The position numbers and the translations under genes are program-made. A stretch of DNA of 10,955 bases from Candidatus Paceibacter sp. Its GTDB lineage: Bacteria > Patescibacteriota > Minisyncoccia > UBA6257 > HR35. Where the stretch lies: the NCBI GenBank assembly GCA_023255765.1, contig JAGDVT010000015.1, positions 1-10,955 on the forward strand, read 5' to 3'. Shown one piece after another: positions 1 to 6,555 of this stretch (the stretch's first letter is position 1; each line of letters begins with the position of its first letter). Under the pieces are notes generated by a model. It did no database searches and was not told the origin of the DNA. It worked only from the letters and a program-made list of their open reading frames with translations.

Positions 1-1
1 T

Positions 2-163
2 GCCTTAAGTTATTCTATTGCTGTTATAGATAATGAAAAAATAGATTTTCTAACAATTTATGAAGAATTAACATGTTGTATATTACTGAAATTACCACCA
101 GAGACAGATCTAAGTAGATTTTATAACTTACTAAATAAATATTTTGAAATTTTTAATGAATAA
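2..163 (+). CDS. 3' end of an unidentified protein (cut by window edge)
   Basis: An open frame runs from the window edge to TAA at 161-163 and gives 53 residues, ending in LLNKYFEIFNE. The 5' part lies outside the window. I do not recognise the family. The tail looks like an alternating beta/alpha end of a soluble protein, with no membrane segment. The next ORF starts at ATG 156 inside this gene's last codons (ATGAATAA overlap), which suggests co-transcription and coupled translation. Its reality is supported by that overlap, which has the same geometry as the atpF/atpH junction, and by the lack of stops. Function unknown. Confidence 0.5.
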   Translation, partial: ALSYSIAVIDNEKIDFLTIYEELTCCILLKLPPETDLSRFYNLLNKYFEIFNE

Positions 164-494
164 TTCTTTTTTAAAATTTATTTTTTATAGACCAGATTTT
201 ATTCTGTGCAATCATATTAATTTTACTCCTTTAGCTTATTTTTATAAAAAAATTTTTAAGATATCTTATGGATTTATAGCTTATGGAGTCGAAGTTTGGG
301 ATATAAAAGAAAAATTCAAAATAAAATATTTTGATGAGCTTTATTTTTATAAAATAATAAATAAAGATTTTGTCGGTATTAATTTCAGAAAATCAAAAAC
401 AGAAGAGAATTTATGGAAAATTTTTATTGAGAGTTCAAGTTTGTATTATTTAAATGAAATTAATAAAAAATTAAAAGAATTAATAAATGATTGA
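156..494 (+). CDS. Short GT4-like N-lobe protein, possible glycosyltransferase remnant
   Basis: This is a 112-residue ORF from ATG 156; a TTG at 144 is possible but less likely. Residues 11-50 resemble the part of GT-B fold (GT4) glycosyltransferases where the N-lobe meets the donor-side cleft: RPDFILCNHINF, then PLAYFYKKIF, then a GVEVWD motif like the usual H/YGIEVWD. A full GT4 enzyme has about 350-400 residues. Here roughly 70 N-terminal residues and the whole UDP-sugar-binding C-lobe are missing, and residues 51-112 are not recognisable. It may be a decayed gene or a rebuilt small protein. It overlaps the gene before it by 8 nt (ATGAATAA) and mltG after it by 8 nt (ATGATTGA), so it sits tightly in an operon with a cell-wall enzyme. 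An active glycosyltransferase is unlikely. The assignment rests on motif memory only. Confidence 0.45.
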   Translation: MNNSFLKFIFYRPDFILCNHINFTPLAYFYKKIFKISYGFIAYGVEVWDIKEKFKIKYFDELYFYKIINKDFVGINFRKSKTEENLWKIFIESSSLYYLNEINKKLKELIND

Positions 495-1500
495 AGAAGT
501 TAGTTTTAAGAAAATTATAAATTATTATCCTTGGATTTTTTTGGCTTTAGTTGTTTTTACTTTGTTTTCTTTTTCTCTTTATCAAATTTATTATCCTATA
601 TTTATACCAGAACCTGGAAAAAGTATTTATATCCCACCAAAAACTAATTTAAAAATAATAGCAGATAATTTAGAAAAGGAAGGTATAATTAGGTCTTCTT
701 TCTTTTTAAGAGCTTATCTAATATTAACAAATAATAATACCAGAGTAAGAGCTGGAGTATATAATTTTTATGGCAATTTAAACATAATAGATGTTGCTGA
801 AATTTTAATTAAGGGAGGTAAAGGAATTATAATTACTTTCCCAGAAGGTTTAACTATGACAGAAATCGAAGATATTTTAAACTCAAAAGGTCTGAATGTA
901 AATATACATAAATTTAAATTAAAAGATTTTGGTAATTTAGAGATAATAAAATATTTCCCAGCAGAAGCATCTCTTGAAGGTTTTTTGGCTCCTGATACTT
1001 ATGAATTCTTCAAAGAAGAAAAGGAAAAAGAAATTATTTATAAATTCTTAAAAAATTTCGAAAAAAAATTTTTGCCATTATTTTTAAAGTACCCTGAAGT
1101 TAATTATTACGAAAAACTAATTTTAGCATCAATATTAGAGAAAGAAGCTAAATATTATGATGATATGAAAATAATAGCAGGTATTTTAGAGAATAGATTA
1201 AAAATTGATAAAAAATTAGAAGTTGATGCAACAATAGCTTATCCGAGATGTAAAAAATATCCTTGCGATTGGAAAATAAAATCATCAGATTTAAAAATTG
1301 ACTCACCTTATAATACTTATTTGAATAAGGGGTATCCCCCAACTCCTATTTCTAACCCAGGTCTTAATGCAATAAAAGCTGCATTGGAACCTATTAAAAC
1401 AGATTACTTATATTACATAACTAATAATGAGGGGAAAGCTATCTTTTCTAAAACATTAAAAGAGCATCAAAAAAACATAAATAAATTTCTTAAGAAATAG
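487..1500 (+). CDS. mltG: Endolytic murein transglycosylase MltG (YceG-like)
   Basis: A 337-residue membrane-anchored lytic transglycosylase predicted to cleave nascent glycan strands in peptidoglycan and so end their elongation. Residues 16-38 form one N-terminal membrane segment, with the rest outside the cytoplasm. A LysM-like region follows at about 45-110 (IPPKTNLKIIADNL). The YceG catalytic domain has ITFPEGLT (116-123), LEGFLAPDTYEF (163-174), ASILEKEA (214-221) holding the expected catalytic glutamate (E218), VDATIAY (246-252) and DSPYNTY (272-278) before PISNPGLNAIKAAL. Length is normal for the family. Cys255 and Cys260 lie in a small insertion before DSPYNTY. The start ATG 487 overlaps the previous stop by 8 nt. 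No clear Shine-Dalgarno sequence is present, so translation is probably coupled. The gene converges on atpC with a 6-nt gap and no visible terminator. Confidence 0.93.
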   Translation: MIEEVSFKKIINYYPWIFLALVVFTLFSFSLYQIYYPIFIPEPGKSIYIPPKTNLKIIADNLEKEGIIRSSFFLRAYLILTNNNTRVRAGVYNFYGNLNIIDVAEILIKGGKGIIITFPEGLTMTEIEDILNSKGLNVNIHKFKLKDFGNLEIIKYFPAEASLEGFLAPDTYEFFKEEKEKEIIYKFLKNFEKKFLPLFLKYPEVNYYEKLILASILEKEAKYYDDMKIIAGILENRLKIDKKLEVDATIAYPRCKKYPCDWKIKSSDLKIDSPYNTYLNKGYPPTPISNPGLNAIKAALEPIKTDYLYYITNNEGKAIFSKTLKEHQKNINKFLKK

Positions 1501-1506
1501 CAGTTT

Positions 1507-1761
1507 TTAAATTTCAAATAATGTTAAAATTTTAGCTTTGTTTTCGCTAAATTCTAAAATGCTGTCAAATGGTAATTCAATTTCTTTTATTGTTTCATTC
1601 ATTCTAATTTTAATTTTCCCCTTTTTTACTACAGTAATTATAGGGTGATGATTAGCCAAAATTGTAATTTCTCCTAAATCAGTTTCACAAGATAAACTTT
1701 CTATTTCAAATTCTTTATATTCTCCATATATATTTGTAATCATAAGGTTGAATTTATTCAT
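1507..1761 (-). CDS. atpC: ATP synthase F1 epsilon subunit, short form
   Basis: An 84-residue protein matching only the N-terminal beta-sandwich of the epsilon subunit. The family pattern is visible at 28-42 (DLGEITILANHHPII, like the usual G..GILPGHAPL) and at 46-62 (KKGKIKI, then IKEIELP). Bacterial epsilon is normally about 130-140 residues with a C-terminal two-helix domain that can inhibit ATP hydrolysis. Here the protein stops after the sandwich (ILTLFEI), so the inhibitory hairpin is absent. No frameshifted continuation is possible because mltG begins 6 nt downstream on the other strand. It is the last gene of the atp cluster and starts 15 nt after the 270-residue coiled-coil gene. The sandwich should still dock epsilon onto gamma and the c-ring. 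The call rests on motifs plus position. Confidence 0.85.
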   Translation of the reverse strand: MNKFNLMITNIYGEYKEFEIESLSCETDLGEITILANHHPIITVVKKGKIKIRMNETIKEIELPFDSILEFSENKAKILTLFEI

Positions 1762-1776
1762 TTAAAAAATTTTAAC

Positions 1777-2589
1777 CTATCTCGAGAGTTCTTCTATTTT
1801 CTTCTTAATTTTATCTATTTCTTGTGTTAAATTATCAACATCCTCTTTGTTTATATTTTCTGACTTTAATAATTCTTCAATATTTGTGATTTCCTGACTT
1901 AGTTTAGACAATAATTCTTTTTTATCTTCGCTCTCAGATAAAGATTCTATCTCTTTTTTTAACTCTTCCATTTCTCTTAATTTTTCTTTTAATGTTCTTA
2001 TAAATTCTTGCTTTTGTAATTCTTCGTTTAAATCTTCAAGGCTTTCTATTATTTGATAAATCATAAATGCTACTCTATTTTTATTATTTTCATCTAAAGA
2101 ATTGTAATTTTGTTCTAATAAAATACCAATATATGTAAAACTTTGTCCATGAGCAAGGCTTAAGCCTTGATGAAGATCATCTAATAATTCATACAAGCTA
2201 GATCCTATTTGGTTTTGCAATATCCTTTCTATTTCTTCTTCTGATATATATCTATCACGTTTATTAAAATAAAATTTAATATCAGAATCTTTTATTTGTT
2301 TTATTCTTTCTTTTAAATCTTCATTTTTATCTATAATTTCTCTCCAATTCTTACTATATTCTTCTATTGTTTCTTTAATTGAACGTAGTCTTTGCTCAAT
2401 ATATTTTTTTTGTTCATTATAAATGCCTCTTATATCTTCTCTTTCTAACAATTTAAAAAATTCTTTTAAGAATTCTCTACCATAATTAAAAGCTCTAAAA
2501 CAAGGCTCTAGTACGTTATAGATTTCCTGTTTTACAAGTTTTTCTAAGTCCGGCCCTTCTGGTTTAAATATTGTTTCCTCTGGATTCAT
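1777..2589 (-). CDS. Unrecognised 270-aa coiled-coil protein inside the atp cluster
   Basis: A soluble, highly charged protein with no signal peptide or membrane segment. Residues 1-50 are mixed helix with one cysteine (C30). Residues 50-105 are a charged helix, 115-185 a less charged helical core (QIGSSLYELLDDLHQGLSLAHG), and 186-270 a long Glu/Lys/Leu heptad region typical of a coiled coil. I recognise no family. It sits between atpD (52-nt gap) and atpC (15-nt gap), a place normally without a gene, on the same strand. Its leader holds GGTCGTAATTAA at 2616-2605 and its start reads ATGAATCCAGA. Both are shared with the ATP-cone gene at 4899-5183, so the two may be regulated together. Because epsilon here lacks its regulatory hairpin, a role as an accessory or regulatory factor of F1 is conceivable, but this is only inference from position. 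Confidence 0.8.
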   Translation of the reverse strand: MNPEETIFKPEGPDLEKLVKQEIYNVLEPCFRAFNYGREFLKEFFKLLEREDIRGIYNEQKKYIEQRLRSIKETIEEYSKNWREIIDKNEDLKERIKQIKDSDIKFYFNKRDRYISEEEIERILQNQIGSSLYELLDDLHQGLSLAHGQSFTYIGILLEQNYNSLDENNKNRVAFMIYQIIESLEDLNEELQKQEFIRTLKEKLREMEELKKEIESLSESEDKKELLSKLSQEITNIEELLKSENINKEDVDNLTQEIDKIKKKIEELSR

Positions 2590-2604
2590 TTTAGTATAAA
2601 TATT

Positions 2605-2616
2605 TTAATTACGACC
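2605..2616 (-). promoter_or_regulatory. GGTCGTAATTAA leader motif, copy 1
   Basis: On the minus strand GGTCGTAATTAA ends 15 nt before the ATG of the 270-aa gene. The same 12 bases precede the ATP-cone gene (5208-5197), and both genes then start ATGAATCCAGA. An AATTAAAT stretch lies just upstream in both. It does not look like a Shine-Dalgarno sequence or a sigma-70 -35 box. It could be a protein or RNA signal, or the trace of a duplicated leader. Confidence 0.4.
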
Positions 2617-2641
2617 CATAAAATTTAATTTAAACTTTAAT

Positions 2642-3991
2642 TTATTCATTTAAAATTCCTTTCATATAAAATTCGTCTTCGGAAATATTGTCGTATTCAC
2701 CGTTAATTAATTTCTCAAATTCTTCGATAGTTTTTTCTAGTGGAACATATTTGCCTTCTCTCCCGGTATAGCTTTCAGCTACAAAAAATGGTTGGGAAAG
2801 ATATTTCTGAATTTTTCTGGCTCGATAAACGGTAAGTTTATCTTCTTCTGGTAATTCTTCAATACCTAAAATCGCAATTATATCTTTTAATTCTTGGTAT
2901 TTTTGTAAAATTCTTTGAACTTCAGTTGCTACTTTATAATGTCTTTCACCTACAATCTTAGGATCTAAAGCTAAAGAATTTGATTGAAGAGGGTCAACGG
3001 CTGGATAGATTCCTTGTTCGGCAATTTCTCTTGAAAGAACAATAGTTGAATCAAGATGAGAGAAAACAGTTGCTGGAGCTGGATCAGTAATATCATCTGC
3101 AGGCACATAAACTGCTTGAAAAGAGGTTATGGACCCATCTTCAGTTGAAGTAATTCTTTCTTGAAGCATACCCATTTCAGTTGCCAAAGTTGGCTGGTAA
3201 CCAACAGCTGAAGGAGACCTACCTAAAAGCGAAGAAACTTCTGAACCAGCTTGTACAAACCTAAAAATATTATCAATAAATAGCAAAACATCTAATTTTT
3301 CAACATCTCGAAAATACTCAGCTAAAGTTACACCTGCATATGCTGTTCTAAATCTTGCTGCTGGCACTTCGTTCATCTGTCCAAAAATCATTGTTACATT
3401 ATTAATAACTCCACTTTCTTCCATCTCTAAAACAAGTTCATTCCCTTCTCTTGTTCTTTCACCAACTCCAGCAAAAATTGAAAAGCCTTGATATTTATAA
3501 GCAATATTATGAATTAATTCCATCAAAAGAACGGTCTTCCCTACCCCAGCTCCTCCAAAAAGTCCAACTTTTCCTCCTTTAATTATAGGCGTTAATAAAT
3601 CAATTACTTTAATTCCTGTCTCTAAAATTTCTACTTCTGGCTTTTGCTTTTTAAATTCAGGTGCTTTTCTTATTATTTCCCATCTTTCAGCATTTATTTC
3701 TCCTTTTCCATCTATTGCTTCTCCATAAACATTTATCACTCTTCCTAAAACATTTCTCCCCACAGGTACTGTTAATTTTTTGTAAGTTCTCTCAACTTCC
3801 ATCCCTCTATATAATCCGTCTGTTGAATCAAAAGCAATACATCTAACTCTTTTTAAAGATAAAATGCTTTCAACTTCTAATAGTATATTTTTTTCCGAAA
3901 CCTTTAAAACTTCAAATATTTCTGGTAAATTGTTTTTTTCAAATTCTACATCCACTACTGTTCCTATTATTTGTATTATTCTACCTTTCAT
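2642..3991 (-). CDS. atpD: ATP synthase F1 beta subunit (catalytic)
   Basis: A 449-residue catalytic subunit of F1, which makes ATP from ADP and phosphate at the alpha/beta interface. The Walker A loop GGAGVGKT lies at 146-153, the catalytic GERTREG at 177-183 (E178), and Walker B LLFIDN at 236-241. The family signature at 330-339 reads PAVDPLQSNS, a small variant of PAVDPLxSxS. The C-terminal DELSEED-type loop is EELPEEDK at 378-385, followed by ARKIQKYLSQPF (391-402). Length is slightly under the usual 460-480, with full domain content. The start ATG at 3991 overlaps the atpG stop in an ATGA (3988-3991), so translation is coupled to gamma. Beta is followed not by atpC but by the 270-aa unknown gene. 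Confidence 0.98.
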   Translation of the reverse strand: MKGRIIQIIGTVVDVEFEKNNLPEIFEVLKVSEKNILLEVESILSLKRVRCIAFDSTDGLYRGMEVERTYKKLTVPVGRNVLGRVINVYGEAIDGKGEINAERWEIIRKAPEFKKQKPEVEILETGIKVIDLLTPIIKGGKVGLFGGAGVGKTVLLMELIHNIAYKYQGFSIFAGVGERTREGNELVLEMEESGVINNVTMIFGQMNEVPAARFRTAYAGVTLAEYFRDVEKLDVLLFIDNIFRFVQAGSEVSSLLGRSPSAVGYQPTLATEMGMLQERITSTEDGSITSFQAVYVPADDITDPAPATVFSHLDSTIVLSREIAEQGIYPAVDPLQSNSLALDPKIVGERHYKVATEVQRILQKYQELKDIIAILGIEELPEEDKLTVYRARKIQKYLSQPFFVAESYTGREGKYVPLEKTIEEFEKLINGEYDNISEDEFYMKGILNE

Positions 3992-4878
3992 CTTCTTAAA
4001 TCAATTAATTCTTCAGTGATTTTCTGTTGTCTTAATTTATTATAATTCAAGTTTTCTTTTTCTCTAATTTCTTTTGCATTTTCGTTTGCTTTCCTCATTG
4101 TGATCGTTCTGGTTAATTCTAAGCTTGCTTGGGATTGAAGAATTAAAATATAAAGAGCCGAAAAGAATACTTGTTTTAATAATGTCTCTATTATAACTTT
4201 AGAAGAAGGTTCTAAAATATATTCGAAATTCCATTTAAATCTTTTTTCTTCTTTTATTTCTTCGAACTCTTTTAATCTTGGTTTTATTTTTCCTAATAAA
4301 TCTTTAATAACTTCTAAATCATGAGGATAAATTTTAAGTATTTCAACTAAAAATCCTGTAGATATTAAATTAGGCCTTATCACATATATATCGGTAATTT
4401 TGTTGTTACTTATCAAAAAGTCTAAATAGCTTAGCAGTTCTCTAGCAAAGCTTTCGGGTAATATATTTTCAAATTTAGAAAAGCTAAAAAGCAAATTATA
4501 TTTTTTTCTAAAATATTTCTCCGCCTTACTACCTATAGTGCCTAAATAAAAATTTTCTTTATCTGATAAAAATTCTTCTGTTTTTCTGAAAATTGAATAA
4601 TCAAATGCACCTGCTAAACCTCTATCTGAAGCTATTACTATTATTAATTCTTTTTTATTCTTATCTAGTTTAATCTTGGATATATCTAATTTATGTCTTT
4701 TGTTAATTTCTTCAAATATTGAAAGTAAATAAAATATATTTCTAATAACATTTTTAATCTTTAAATAGACTTTTTGATATTTTACAGCAGAAATTAAACT
4801 AACAGATTTTGTAATTTTTTGAAAATTTTCTAAAAATTTAATTCTTCTCTTTAATTTTCTCAAATTTTTTGTTTTCAT
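3988..4878 (-). CDS. atpG: ATP synthase F1 gamma subunit
   Basis: The central rotor shaft of F1. I chose ATG 4878 (296 aa): it gives the expected start KTKNLRKLKRRIKFLENFQK, followed by the N-terminal long helix. The in-frame TTG at 4887 would add three residues. The Rossmann-like middle domain has IVIASDRGLAGAFDYSIF (about 81-97), the family's SDRGLCGxFN motif. The C-terminal helix has ASLELTRTITMRKANENAKE and then YNKLRQQKITEEL, matching the gamma signature. Length is normal. It begins 20 nt after the ATP-cone gene and ends in an ATGA overlap with atpD. An AGG at 4889-4887 (minus-strand order), about 8 nt before the ATG, is a weak ribosome site. Gamma is separated from atpA by two foreign genes. 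Confidence 0.95.
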   Translation of the reverse strand: MKTKNLRKLKRRIKFLENFQKITKSVSLISAVKYQKVYLKIKNVIRNIFYLLSIFEEINKRHKLDISKIKLDKNKKELIIVIASDRGLAGAFDYSIFRKTEEFLSDKENFYLGTIGSKAEKYFRKKYNLLFSFSKFENILPESFARELLSYLDFLISNNKITDIYVIRPNLISTGFLVEILKIYPHDLEVIKDLLGKIKPRLKEFEEIKEEKRFKWNFEYILEPSSKVIIETLLKQVFFSALYILILQSQASLELTRTITMRKANENAKEIREKENLNYNKLRQQKITEELIDLRR

Positions 4879-4898
4879 GTAAAACAACCTATTTTCAA

Positions 4899-5183
4899 CT
4901 AGCTTTCTTTTCCACCTTTTTGACGTTCATATTCTTCCCAAGCTTCTATAACATTAGTATATCCTTTCTTTTCTAAACTTTCGAAAATTTTGTTTTTTAT
5001 TTCTTCACTGCTAACTTCTACTTTATTTTGAAATTCTTCTATAATTTCATTCAAAACTTCATTAGCTAACTCTTCTGGATTTTCAACTCCTGCTTGTTCT
5101 GATGCTTTTTTTACGGATTCTTTTATCTTATTGACATCAAACGGTTCTTTTTCTCCTGTTCTTTTTATTACTTCTGGATTCAT
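4899..5183 (-). CDS. Stand-alone ATP-cone domain protein
   Basis: A 94-residue protein made almost wholly of one ATP-cone domain, the ATP/dATP-sensing module known from ribonucleotide reductases (NrdA, NrdD) and the repressor NrdR. The visible pattern is VIKRTGEKEPFDVNKI (5-20), where basic residues and the F-D-KI pattern are typical, then SVKKASEQAG and the closing helices EVSSEEIKNKIFESLEKKGY (56-75) with AWEEYERQK. No zinc ribbon (as in NrdR) and no catalytic domain is attached, so it must act through a partner. It lies 26 nt after the transporter gene and 20 nt before atpG on the same strand. Its leader and start codon context are shared with the 270-aa gene. A nucleotide-level sensor co-expressed with ATP synthase is an attractive inference. 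The domain assignment is firm, the role is not. Confidence 0.85.
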   Translation of the reverse strand: MNPEVIKRTGEKEPFDVNKIKESVKKASEQAGVENPEELANEVLNEIIEEFQNKVEVSSEEIKNKIFESLEKKGYTNVIEAWEEYERQKGGKES

Positions 5184-5190
5184 TTTTAAT

Positions 5191-5196
5191 ATTTTA
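5191..5196 (-). promoter_or_regulatory. Candidate -10 box (TAAAAT) of the ATP-cone gene
   Basis: TAAAAT on the minus strand, one mismatch to TATAAT, ends 7 nt before the ATG at 5183. A transcript starting the usual distance downstream would be nearly leaderless. No -35 box is evident. The call is weak because the DNA is very AT-rich; its value lies in the matching spacing at other genes here. Confidence 0.25.
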
Positions 5197-5208
5197 TTAA
5201 TTACGACC
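5197..5208 (-). promoter_or_regulatory. GGTCGTAATTAA leader motif, copy 2
   Basis: The same 12 bases as at 2616-2605 lie just after the transporter stop codon and end 13 nt before the ATG of the ATP-cone gene. Together with the identical ATGAATCCAGA start this gives a related leader of about 50 nt at two non-adjacent genes of the cluster. Confidence 0.4.
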
Positions 5209-5209
5209 T

Positions 5210-6427
5210 TTATTTAATTGTATCATTAAATTTCAAAAACGGAACAAATATTAAAATAGCTAAAGAAGTTAGGCCAGATATAACTATCAAAGGGCCTAAA
5301 CCAACTTTATCATATAAAAAACCACCAAGAAAACTTGAACCTATTGAACCTAAATTAATAATTGAAGTCAAAAAAGCAAACATACTGCCTGCAACTAAAC
5401 TTTCTGTCTTTTGAGCAGCAAAAGTAAGCATGGTTAAAAAAGCAATCATTCCTAAAGCGCCAAAAACAATTCTATCAAAAATTGAAAGTCCTACTGCTAA
5501 ATTATAATTATTTTTAACAAAATTTAAAAGATAAATTAAACTAAAGAAAGTTCCTAACCCGCCAATTAAAATACTAAAAATCAAAAGTTTTTTAAAATTA
5601 ACTTTTCTTAAGAAAGAAGTAAAGATTATTGCTCCTAAAGCACTTCCTATTGCTGAAATTGAACCTAATGTTCCTATTAGAACTTTTGAAAATTTAAGTT
5701 CATCAACCATGTAATAAAAAAATGGTGCTCCATAGGAAGGAGAAAAATTCCATAAAAACAGAAAAATAGTAATCAAAAGAAACTCTTTATTTAGAAAAGC
5801 ATATTTAAAACTTGAAGTAAATTCTTTGAACCTTAAAATACTTTCTGGTTCATTTTTTAAAAGTAAATAAGTAATCAAGGCTGTAATTAAAGGAAAGGTA
5901 AAAGCAATTAAAAATGTTATTTGTGGTGAAAGTTTTGAAGCAGCTAAACCACCAGTAAAGCCAGTAATTATTTGAGCAATCGAAACAGCTATCCATTGAA
6001 TTCCTTGAAATTCTCTTAAAGCATTTTCTCTTTTGCCTAGTTCAATCATCAAAGCATCAGTAACAACATCTTGAAAAGCATAAGCAAATGAAGAAAATGT
6101 CAAAACTATAAGTAAAAACCAAACATTATAATTAGGGGTTAAAGCTAAAATAAACCAACAAAAGGCTGCTATTAAACTTGTTAAAATTAAATAATTTCTT
6201 CTTCTTGAACCTTTTAATGGTATTAAATCAGAAATCAATCCCCATAAAGGTTTTATTGCCCAACCCAAAATTGAAATAGCGCTAAAATAAGCGAGTTGTG
6301 AAGCAGTTAATTTTAAGGTTTCCTTTAAAAGAAAATTTATCGATAAATTAGGCAAAGATGAAAGCCCATTTGGTGAAAAGAAATAAACTAAAGCAAAAAT
6401 TATTAAATATTTCAATTTCGAAGCCAT
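5210..6427 (-). CDS. MFS transporter of the FBT/BT1 (folate-biopterin) family
   Basis: A 405-residue polytopic membrane protein with about 12 hydrophobic segments. The N-terminal half carries marks of the FBT/BT1 branch of the major facilitator superfamily: GLSSLPNLSINFLLKETL (21-38), WAIKPLWGLISD (56-67), PLKGSRRRNYL (70-80) and FQDVVTDALMIE (118-129). FBT proteins are known to move folates, pterins or related compounds in plants, protists and cyanobacteria; the substrate cannot be read here. It lies between atpA (128-nt gap) and the ATP-cone gene (26-nt gap) on the atp strand. Its own -10-like box (6441-6436) suggests separate transcription. Base use looks like that of its neighbours, so there is no sign of recent transfer. 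Family 0.75, substrate unknown. Confidence 0.78.
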   Translation of the reverse strand: MASKLKYLIIFALVYFFSPNGLSSLPNLSINFLLKETLKLTASQLAYFSAISILGWAIKPLWGLISDLIPLKGSRRRNYLILTSLIAAFCWFILALTPNYNVWFLLIVLTFSSFAYAFQDVVTDALMIELGKRENALREFQGIQWIAVSIAQIITGFTGGLAASKLSPQITFLIAFTFPLITALITYLLLKNEPESILRFKEFTSSFKYAFLNKEFLLITIFLFLWNFSPSYGAPFFYYMVDELKFSKVLIGTLGSISAIGSALGAIIFTSFLRKVNFKKLLIFSILIGGLGTFFSLIYLLNFVKNNYNLAVGLSIFDRIVFGALGMIAFLTMLTFAAQKTESLVAGSMFAFLTSIINLGSIGSSFLGGFLYDKVGLGPLIVISGLTSLAILIFVPFLKFNDTIK

Positions 6428-6435
6428 TTTATTTA

Positions 6436-6441
6436 TTTATA
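6436..6441 (-). promoter_or_regulatory. Candidate -10 box (TATAAA) of the transporter gene
   Basis: TATAAA on the minus strand ends exactly 8 nt before ATG 6427, inside the only sizeable gap of the atp cluster. No TTGACA-like -35 is visible at 17-18 nt. It may give a leaderless transcript of the transporter and the genes after it. Confidence 0.3.
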
Positions 6442-6474
6442 TAACTACGAAATTTTTAAAAATTAAAATTTGTG

Positions 6475-6519
6475 GATATGGTATTTAATAACTATTATTT
6501 TTAAAAAATCACTGCCATA
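6475..6519 (-). other. Long-loop inverted repeat between atpA and the transporter
   Basis: ATATGG (6475-6480) pairs with CCATAT (6514-6519) across a 33-nt loop that holds a second small stem, AATAA/TTATT (minus strand AATAA-TAG-TTATT). No T-run follows the outer stem on the minus strand, so it is not a standard terminator. It could be a processing or leader structure, or chance in AT-rich DNA. Confidence 0.25.
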
Positions 6520-6531
6520 TTTCAATTCCTA

Positions 6532-6553
6532 ATTTCTATAGAATTTTAGAAAT
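6532..6553 (-). terminator. Weak stem-loop directly after atpA
   Basis: ATTTCTA (6532-6538) and TAGAAAT (6547-6553) form a 7-bp stem with an 8-nt loop, starting 2 nt after the atpA stop codon. It has one G-C pair and no following T-run, so at best it is a weak terminator or a 3'-end stabiliser for the atpBEFHA transcript. Confidence 0.22.
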
Positions 6554-6555
6554 CT

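Noticed and set aside
1148..1342. 64-aa ORF on the minus strand inside mltG
   Set aside because: It lies opposite conserved catalytic-domain codons of mltG; a composition shadow with no domain or start signal.
1498..1512. Bidirectional terminator between mltG and atpC
   Set aside because: The gap is 6 nt and has no inverted repeat; only a short T-run is present.
3661..3846. 61-aa ORF on the plus strand inside atpD
   Set aside because: Leucine/phenylalanine-rich antisense shadow of the conserved beta subunit.
6451..6464. AATTTTTAAAAATT palindrome as an operator
   Set aside because: A pure A/T palindrome is too likely by chance in this base composition.
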